Below, in pieces: positions 57,637 to 64,000 of a stretch of DNA of 64,000 bases. Position 1 is the first letter of the stretch. Each line of letters starts with the position of its first letter. Source of the DNA: Symbiodinium natans (lineage: Eukaryota; Sar; Dinophyceae; Suessiales; Symbiodiniaceae); contig CAJNDS010002420.1 of the NCBI GenBank assembly GCA_905221605.1, positions 222,920 to 286,919 on the forward strand, given 5' to 3'. The notes under the pieces are model-generated. The model did not search any database. It was given only the letters and a program-made list of their open reading frames with translations, and was not told the origin of the DNA. Position numbers and translations under genes: made by a program.

Positions 57637-57739
57637 TTAGGGATGCTTCCCCTTACGCTAGCAGTTCGTTCTTGGAGATTAACATAAGGGGTACTCGAAT
57701 CCCTCTTAAGGACTGTTAGTAGAAGAGGGAACATCCCAA
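57637..57739. mobile_element. family I element in a possible intron position
   Basis: TTAGGGATGCTTCCCC ... GGGAACATCCCAA with flanks CTTGCAGG / CTTGTAGG (7 of 8). Minus-strand neighbours LAGSLAFGFFCRILQ (57740-57785, acceptor GTAAATCAG) and a frame near 57600. Confidence 0.75.
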
Positions 57740-58319
57740 CTTGTAGGATTCTACAAAAAAAGCCAAAGGCAAGCGACCCCGCCAACTGATTTACAGCTCA
57801 AGGCAACATCAAGTCGGAAATGTCTCCCCAAGCATCTTCACTCCCCCAAACCCCACCCTCTACAAGACCTCAACTCTCAACCTAAACCCTAAACCCTAAA
57901 CCCTAAACCCTAAACCCTAAACCTAAACCCTAAACCCTAAACCCTAAACCCTAAACCCTAAACCAAGCAAGTAAGAAGCGCACCAAAGGACCCCGTTTAT
58001 TGCTATTTTATTGGGTCCGTCGTCCACCAATCCGGCTTTTGGAGTTCAAGAATAAGGTTTAGGGCTTAGGGCTTAGGGCTTAGGGTTTAGGATTTAGGGT
58101 TTAGGGTTTAGGGTTATTCCTAAACTTCGTTCTTTTGGTATCTACAGATACAATGGAATTAACAATGGCTTCACCGTGTAAACGAGAACTCCCTCGAAGA
58201 TTCAGAAGCTTCTAGGGATTTTATGATTGAAAACGCATGACGCAAACACAAGATTGTTCTACTAAGATCCCTAAGCACCCTAAGCACCCCTAAACCCTAA
58301 ACCGTAAAGTCCAAAACAT

Positions 58320-58420
58320 CTCTCAATCTCAGGAGGAGATGGTGCGTCAAGTGGCCGTGAGCTTCAAGGTCCTGAGCGATAAATCGCCACGGTTCAGGGA
58401 TCTTCGCCATGTTCAAGATT
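58320..58420. CDS. island strongly open on both strands
   Basis: Minus NMAKIPEPWRFIAQDLEAHG HLTHHLLLRLRDVLDF; plus SQEEMVRQVAVSFKVLSDKS PRFRDLRHVQD. Minus fits neighbours. Confidence 0.45.
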
Positions 58421-58597
58421 GCTGAGGGCTTTTGAGTAGTCTTTAGGGTTTAGGGCACATATCCTAAATATAGTCCTCTGAAACCCAACAAGGGAAAATA
58501 CAACTCTAAACCCTAAACCCTAAACCCTAAACCCTAAACCCTAAACCCTAAACCCTAAACCCTTCACCCTAAACCCTAAACCCTAAACCCTTCCCAA

Positions 58598-58760
58598 GCA
58601 GCCTACCGAGCCAAAGCTGGCTTAGGGCTTTTGCTCAGTGTCTGCTTCTTGCTGGGGGGGGGGGGGGGGGGGGGGGGGACTCGCTGGTTTCCGCCTGGTA
58701 TCGTGAAAGGCTGTGGGTGTTGAGTGTTGGCGTTGCTTGGGTTTTTTTCTTAAGTCAACC
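58598..58760 (-). CDS. two exon-like islands around a poly-G run
   Basis: SKKQTLSKSPKPALA (58598-58650, donor GTAGGC) and KQRQHSTPTAFHDTRRKPAS (58682-58745); G run at 58655-58678. Confidence 0.42.
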
Positions 58761-58836
58761 CTAAACCCAAAACCCTAAACCCTGAACCCTGAACCCTGAA
58801 CCCTGAACCCTAAACCCTGCCCCGAAGGAAAAAAAC

Positions 58837-58908
58837 CTCTCAAAGCAGGTGAGGCTCAGCTTCTCAGCATCCCACTCCCCGGTGCTGAAGCAAGCAGCCA
58901 CATCCGGT
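58837..58908 (-). CDS. exon with GTTTTT donor
   Basis: PDVAACFSTGEWDAEKLSLT CFE / GTTTTT. Confidence 0.6.
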
Positions 58909-58951
58909 AGGGGTAAACCCTGGAGCAGGCAAAGCGTCGGGTTTAGGGTTT

Positions 58952-59053
58952 CTTAGTTGTCCAGTACCTAGGGGTTTTAAAGGTTAACCTTTGGGACTTT
59001 AAGGGGAATATATTAACCCAAAAAGGTTAAAGGTTACCTACTCTACTACTAAG
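58952..59053. mobile_element. family D element inserted in a TTTAGGG tract
   Basis: 102 bp, flanked by GTTT on both sides (58948-58951, 59054-59057), both flanks being telomere repeat sequence. Confidence 0.88.
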
Positions 59054-59107
59054 GTTTAGGGTCTTGGACACGGGTTTAGGATCTTAGGGGTCGGTAGGGA
59101 GGATTCT

Positions 59108-59395
59108 TTGTCAGTATGCGTCAGACTGTAATTTGGGGAGGGTGGGGGGATTGCCTGCCGCAGCCTTGCTACAAACATGACACTTACCAAACCGAACACA
59201 GAACACCACACACACACACACACACACACACTCACATAGGTAAAGATCAGTACAACATACAGATGTAGATAGATACAGAAGTAGATGTACAAGTTGGCGG
59301 GAAGCTTGCAAGCAGGGCGTTCACTTCGAGCGCTGGAGTGTTTCTCATGTCGTGGCTGCTCTGACATCATGCCAAGGGCCAAGTACCAGCACTCT
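59108..59395 (-). CDS. two exon-like islands around a CA repeat
   Basis: CWYLALGMMSEQPRHEKHSS ARSERPACKLPAN (59285-59395) and KCHVCSKAAAGNPPTLPKLQ SDAY with stop (59108-59190). (CA)n at 59207-59230. Confidence 0.48.
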
Positions 59396-59583
59396 TCCCC
59401 ACACAGGGTTTTGGATTCAGGCTTAGGGTTTAGGGGGTTTAGGGTTTAGGGTCCAGGGATCAGGGGACACAGCAGCACAGCTTTTTACACTCTCAACCCT
59501 AAACCCGAATGAAACCCTAAACCCTACACCCTACACCCTACACCCTAAACCCTAAACCCTCCTAAACCCTAAACCCTGCTCAC

Positions 59584-59681
59584 CCGCGCACCCATCACAG
59601 CCTTGAGCCAGTAGAGCCCCGCGATCTTGGCCGGGGGCCGTGCTGCTTCCGGGAGGTTCCGAGGATTGCAATGGCGCTTGC
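59584..59681 (-). CDS. exon with acceptor and GTGAGC donor
   Basis: ACAGCCCAG / GKRHCNPRNLPEAARPPAKI AGLYWLKAVMGAR / GTGAGC. One of the best splice-bounded exons. Confidence 0.7.
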
Positions 59682-59844
59682 CTGGGCTGTACTTGGAGGT
59701 TCAAGGTTTAGGGTTTAGGGTTTATAGGGTTTAGGGTTTAGGGTTTAGGGCTTTTGGGGGCTTCAGGGCTTTTAGGGTTTCAGGGTTAAGGACTTTTTGG
59801 GTTTTGGGGTTTTGGGGGTTTAGGGTTCTATCCAGGTGTCTGGA

Positions 59845-59985
59845 CAAGGCCTCCAAGCTTAGATTCATCTGTGTCGGGCCTATCGGCATCGAAGGTTTAA
59901 CGATGGCAGCGCTTTCTTTTTGGCTGCCAGCTTCAAGACAGGAGGGGATTGCAGGTAGGGGTTTCCGGGCCCAAGACTGGCCCCT
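59845..59985 (-). CDS. exon-like island, two frames
   Basis: NPYLQSPPVLKLAAKKKALP SLNLRC and MPIGPTQMNLSLEALSRHLD. Confidence 0.38.
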
Positions 59986-60150
59986 AAACCCTAAACCCTA
60001 ACCCCTACACCCTAGACAAAGCAAACCCAAACCTAAACCTTAAACCCTAAACCCTGGACCTAAACCCTGGAAACAAGCAAGCACAAGATGACAAATGACA
60101 AGCCAGGCCAACATCCTACACGATAGTGATCATGCGATATGACCAACTAT

Positions 60151-60405
60151 TCAGAATACGACTTCGACAAAAGAACCAAAACTAAGAACAATGAGAATCA
60201 TAAGACAAACAACTCTCGTACGCTTAAAAAGGATTGTAGCAAACTGAATAACATCCAGGACACCAAAAGCAATAGCACTGGAAAACGGCTGAGCGAAACA
60301 AAGCAGACAGATGTGTCTATATAAATATATATATATATATGGCTCAAGGCAGCTTGGCTGAGGCCGGCGCTCAAGCCGTACACGGCGCACATCGATGGGC
60401 TTTGC
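60151..60405 (-). CDS. AT-rich region with two minus frames
   Basis: PFSSAIAFGVLDVIQFATIL, FKRTRVVCLMILIVLSFGSF VEVVF and stop (60151-60300, membrane helix), and AKPIDVRRVRLERRPQPSCL (60340-60405, after CTGCAG). (TA)n lies between. Confidence 0.45.
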   Translation of the reverse strand, partial: AKPIDVRRVRLERRPQPSCLEPYIYIYLYRHICLLCFAQPFSSAIAFGVLDVIQFATILFKRTRVVCLMILIVLSFGSFVEVVF

Positions 60406-60629
60406 TGCAGAAACATAGAAGACTCGTCTTGAAACTGGTGGTGAAGCTGGTGTGTCTATATATACATACACACATACCTATACACATCAGCCAAAGCTCC
60501 CCCCCCCCCCCCTTCCCAAACCCTAAACCCTAAACCACCCTAAACCGCAAACCCCAAACCCCAAACCCCAAACCCCAAACCGTAAACCCTAAACCCTTCC
60601 CCCCCCTTCCCCCCACCCCCCTTCCCCCG

Positions 60630-60705
60630 AAAGCAAAAACATCCAAAAGGGGCCTCGCTCCAGCAGGTCCTTCAGCTCAAAATCTTCTTCGCAGGCAGGC
60701 AGAGG
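60630..60705 (-). CDS. exon, natural sequence
   Basis: LPACEEDFELKDLLERGPFW MFLLS. Confidence 0.57.
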
Positions 60706-60984
60706 GAGTAGGCCTCTGACGTTTGGCTTTTAGGGATTTTGGGGTTTAGGGTTTTTGGGTTTTACAGGTTTAGGGATTTAGGGATTTTGGGTTTTAGGGG
60801 TTTTAGGGGTTTTAGGGTTTCGGGATGAGGATTTAGGGCCTGAGTTTAGGTTAAGGGTTTGCTGGCTGCGCTTATGCCCTTTGCCAATCCGCATCTCTTG
60901 ACTTGGTTTTGTTTTTTTGGACGGGGGAGGGGGTGGGATTCGGTGCGGGGGGGTGAGGGCGGGTGTTTGGGGGCGGGGGTGGGG

Positions 60985-61184
60985 AAGGCTAGGAAAGTAA
61001 AAAATGTAGCACGACGGAAGCAGGCATGGAAAATGACCGTTGTTTGCCTTGGACAGTCTCGGATGCTGATCCGCTCGCGATGCACGAGGGTCGTTTGCAC
61101 TACCACTTCGCGGAGGGTACGCGTACGCAGCACCGTCGTCCCAGGCACGAAGTTCGATCGTATCGAGCTGTTGGCAATTTTCAA
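60985..61184 (-). CDS. exon-like island, about 65 codons
   Basis: SSIRSNFVPGTTVLRTRTLR, EVVVQTTLVHRERISIRDCP, RQTTVIFHACFRRATFFTF. Basic; downstream part runs into a GC-rich homopurine tract. Confidence 0.48.
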
Positions 61185-61424
61185 AACCTTAAACCCTAAA
61201 CCCTAAACCCTACACACATCCCCAAGACTTTGTACCCAAACACGAAGCCATTCTGGGAATCCCGGTACAAAAGCCTTTAAAGCCCCAACCCTCAAGCACA
61301 AAAACACACTACACGGCTCCATAGCTCCATAGTCTATAGCCCTTTGTGAACCCGTAGCCCTTTATCCCAAAGCTTGAACCCCCAAACACCCAACCCCACA
61401 CCCCAAACCCTAAACCCTAATGGC

Positions 61425-61830
61425 TTCGGCTGGAATGTGATGGGTGATTCTCGAAGCTTGGGCGCCCTAAACCCTAAACCCTAAACCCTAAACCCTAAAC
61501 CCTAAACCCTAAACCCTAAACCCTAAACCCTAAACCCTAAACCCTAAACTTTACCCTAAACCCTAGACCCTAGACCCTAGACCCCGACCCTAGACCCTAA
61601 ACCCTAAACAAACCCAACACCGTGCGTCGAATGAGAAGTTGGCACCCTGAAAGGAAGGACCCCCGAAAACAAACCTAAACGCCTGAGCATCCGCAAGCAA
61701 GGCTCTGACTCGGTTTAGGGTTTAGGGTGTTAGGGTTTAGGGTTTAGGGTTGAGGATTTAGGGTTTAGGGTTTAGCGTTTAGGGTGAAGGGCCGCTAAGC
61801 TAGAGGATCACCCATCACATTCCAGGCTTT
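61425..61830. repeat. inverted exon fragment pair around opposed telomere arrays
   Basis: GGAATGTGATGGGTGAT (about 61430) and its inverse ATCACCCATCACATTCC (about 61808) flank a CCCTAAA array (61466-61560) and a TTTAGGG array (61714-61790). Confidence 0.8.
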
Positions 61831-61875
61831 GACTGATCAACCCCAAACCCTAAACCGTAAATCCCAAACCTTAAC

Positions 61876-61965
61876 TCCAGAGCCCTCCGAGACCCTAAAC
61901 CCTAAACCCTAAACCCTAAACCCTAAACCCTAAACCCTAAACCCCAGAGCCCTCCGAGACCCTGA
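61876..61965. repeat. 20-bp direct repeat flanking a telomere array
   Basis: CCAGAGCCCTCCGAGACCCT at about 61877 and 61945, with (CCCTAAA)n between. Confidence 0.88.
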
Positions 61966-61984
61966 ATCCAAACCGGCAATTCAA

Positions 61985-62195
61985 GAAGCCTCCCGTGGGC
62001 ACGGTGCCCCCGCAGGTCGCATCAGCGCTAGAACCTTGGCGTTGTGCTGGTCACGGTGTAGGGTGTAGGGTGTAGGGTGTAGGGTGTAGGGCTTAGGGCT
62101 TAGGGTTTAGGGTTTAGGGTTTAGGGTTCAGTTGCTTTCCAAGGTTGGATTCAGGCTGCTGGCCGGCTGCCCTGAAGTGCAGACTAACCTGATGG
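61985..62195 (-). CDS. two exon-like islands
   Basis: QHNAKVLALMRPAGAPCPRE AS (61985-62055) and HQVSLHFRAAGQQPESNLGK QL (62128-62195). A (GTGTAGG)n variant run lies at 62055-62090. Confidence 0.47.
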
Positions 62196-62284
62196 CCCTA
62201 AACCCTAAACCCTAAACCCCAAACCCTAAACCGAACCCTAAACCCTAAACCCTAAACCCTAAACTCTAAACCCCAAACCCTGAA

Positions 62285-62328
62285 CCCTAAACACGCTTGC
62301 CGACCCTCAAGAAGCGTCGAAAGCGATG
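62285..62328 (-). CDS. possible second exon of the signal-peptide gene
   Basis: After CCCCTAG: ATTCATCGC..., read IHRFRRFLRVGKR or FIAFDAS depending on the exact join. Confidence 0.35.
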
Positions 62329-62545
62329 AATCTAGGGGCTGTACTAAGTAGACTAGGGTTTTGGGGGGCTATTATCGTCATACAATTACATAGGGACCAT
62401 GAAATGCCAGTAGTAAATCATGCGGCCCCTATAACACTAGACCCAGGAGTCACCTAGGAATAAAAAGGGTAATTACCCTTTTGGTTTTAAGGGGATTATA
62501 AGGGAACCCCAAACCCGAACAAAAAACAACTCCGGGTCCTAGATT
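62329..62545. mobile_element. abutting family B and family J elements
   Basis: Family B (62330-62445, ...GCGGCCCCTATAACAC) runs directly into family J (TAGACCCAGGAGTCACCTAGG ...). Together they would form one intron of the signal-peptide gene. Confidence 0.62.
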
Positions 62546-62560
62546 AGGTCTGAAGAACGT

Positions 62561-62637
62561 CCAGGGGACAGGTTTCGTCGGCGATGGCAGACAAAGGCAG
62601 AAGCAGCAAGGGAAGCAGGGCCACCATCATCGGAGAA
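62561..62637 (-). CDS. first exon with signal peptide
   Basis: MMVALLPLLLLPLSAIADET then CPLDVLQ: short n-region, leucine-rich core, small residues before a likely cleavage at A-I-A/D. A typical secretory leader, so likely a gene start on minus. Another minus frame and a plus frame (MADKGRSSKGSRATIIGEPV) are also open. Confidence 0.5.
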
Positions 62638-62754
62638 CCGGTTTCGAGAGCGGATGCCCCCAAGCTGACCAAACTTGCCTAAACCCTAAACCCTAAACCC
62701 TAAACCCTAGACCCTAGACTCCCTGGACCCTAAACCCTAAACCCTACCACACGG

Positions 62755-62850
62755 CCTCGTTTTGAAGCCGCGATCCCAGACCCTACTTCTGATAACTGAC
62801 CCATGAATCTTTCGAAGCCAGCAACCCCTGCTGTAAGGGTTTAGGGCTTA
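62755..62850 (-). CDS. short exon-like island
   Basis: After CCCTTACAG: QGLLASKDSWVSYQK; then SGIAASKRGR. Confidence 0.38.
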
Positions 62851-62879
62851 GGGTTCAGGAACTCGATTGTTGAACTATA

Positions 62880-63288
62880 TATTTTGGCTACCTTGCAGGT
62901 CTCTGCAGACCCAAAAGCATCTCCCACAACACGAGAGCAAACATGAAGAGTACCTGCACACGCGCATGTGCCCACACGTGCATTTGTCTCTGGATAAGAA
63001 CGATGTACGGTAGGCTACTCAGTACGCAGATGTTGTACACACATACCGTCACAAACAATACGTGGTACAAGAAAACAGAGAGCCCCCTAAACCAGAGAGA
63101 GAGAGAGAGAGCGGGATAGAGGGAGAGAGAGAGAGAGACAGAGAGAAAATGAAAGCAAATAGTGAGAAGATAAAGAGTAAGAGGCTTAAGGCACAGCATT
63201 CCCATGCCCCCAATAAACCCACCCCCCACATGGCCTGGTCTGCCCACCAACAAAACACGATGCTTGCCGCGGAGAGTAGGATGAACAT
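62880..63288 (-). CDS. hydrophobic frame with a GA-repeat interior
   Basis: MFILLSAASIVFCWWADQAM then WGVGLLGAWECCALSLLLFI; continues through a (GA)n tract (63095-63145) read as SLSLSLSP. The start looks like a signal anchor; the repeat part is doubtful. Confidence 0.4.
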
Positions 63289-63385
63289 CGAGGGATCAGC
63301 ACGCTTGCCTGGAGGAGGAGGGAAACCGCGTAGGGCTCCTAATCCCTTGACCCTAACACCTCAAACACCTAAAGCTTAAACGGCA

Positions 63386-63445
63386 CAACTCGATGTCGGG
63401 ATTGAATTCGCACTTGAAACGTGAAAGTCTCTCGTAGCTTGTCTA
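63386..63445 (-). CDS. exon-like island
   Basis: YERLSRFKCEFNPDIELCRL. Confidence 0.47.
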
Positions 63446-63544
63446 CACGGGCTCAGGGTTTAAACTCCTGAGTCTCTAGGGTTAAAAAACTCGGAAGCCC
63501 TGCATTTGCTTTGGAGTTCCCAAACACCAGAAGCCGAAGAACCA

Positions 63545-63672
63545 CAGGGTTCTTAAGGGACGGGGCTTCACGGGAGGGAGCCTTAGGGAAGCTTAGGGAG
63601 CCTTAGGGAGCAGAGGGAGTACTAGGGAACCTTGGGTTACATACCCCCCCTTGAACCCAAAAGAACCCTATA
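63545..63672. mobile_element. family P element
   Basis: AGGGTTCTTAAGGGACGGGG ... CTTAGGGAAGCTTAGGGAGC ... TTACATACCCCCC ... AAGAACCCTATAA. Confidence 0.7.
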
Positions 63673-63842
63673 AAAGAAGGCGGGCCACCCTAGACCCAGG
63701 ATATCCGGACACTCTGGGCTAGGTTTTGAACGCTCCCTGTGCTGAAGTTTCAGGGTTTCCCGGTCCTCTACGAGCTCCAGCACTCTGGCACTCCAGCACC
63801 CTAAGCCCTAAAGACCCCAAAGGACGAAGCACGAATCTGTAC

Positions 63843-63950
63843 AAAACGATTCGACAGGGCTAACAAGGCCATTGTCTTCGTGCGCTTGCCTCTCGACCCC
63901 ACATACGCTGAAGTAGTCGGAGTTGGTTCAACTTGAGAAGGGGTCGGCCC
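63843..63950 (-). CDS. exon with GTACAG donor
   Basis: PTPSQVEPTPTTSAYVGSRG KRTKTMALLALSNRF / GTACAG. Confidence 0.5.
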
Positions 63951-64000
63951 AAACCCTAAACCCCCAACCCTCTAAATTCTATGTTTCGGAAACCTCACTA

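Overview
The window looks like a nuclear scaffold from a eukaryote with plant/alga-type (TTTAGGG)n telomere repeats and short, intron-split genes. The best guess is a dinoflagellate or close alveolate relative. That inference rests on GT-AG introns alongside apparent GC-AG introns, intron borders made by terminal-inverted-repeat elements (introners), and telomere-type repeats scattered through gene space. No rRNA, tRNA, CRISPR array, operon or prokaryotic gene layout was seen; no covariance-model RNA search was possible.

Layout: from end to end the sequence alternates between (i) short telomere-type tracts, (TTTAGGG)n or (CCCTAAA)n in both orientations with many variants, well over a hundred of them; (ii) islands of roughly 50-200 bp of complex sequence, many with an open minus-strand frame and splice-like borders; and (iii) 90-170 bp dispersed elements with terminal inverted repeats (families called A, B, C, D, E, H, I, J, M, P and Q here). 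Most apparent long reading frames are translated repeats or shadows. Real coding capacity seems to be many tiny exons, mostly on the minus strand, so this annotation is largely an exon list. A short island often has an open frame by chance, and many are also open on the plus strand, so exons without homology or splice support carry low confidence.

Best-supported genes, all on the minus strand: (1) 21.87-23.47 kb, a DUF4105 / Lnb-N-like membrane protein in three exons that join in frame. One intron is exactly a 104-bp element plus its 4-bp target duplication; the other holds telomere repeats plus a second element. (2) 26.07-28.84 kb, a cytochrome P450-like gene (ExxR helix, RDP..F..P..FDPER motif) whose 478-bp and 782-bp introns carry telomere repeats. 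(3) 15.8-16.7 kb, a four-exon model with a GHSHGG motif, containing a second copy of the same element used as an intron in the same way. (4) About 13.3-14.1 kb, exons with weak resemblance to an endonuclease/exonuclease/phosphatase fold. Others include a possible methyltransferase exon (35.73-35.82 kb) and a signal-peptide start exon (62.56-62.64 kb).

Main message: telomere-type repeats and terminal-inverted-repeat elements here lie inside introns and in places seem to supply the splice sites. The window reads as gene space broken up by two interacting invaders, with mutual nesting that gives relative ages.
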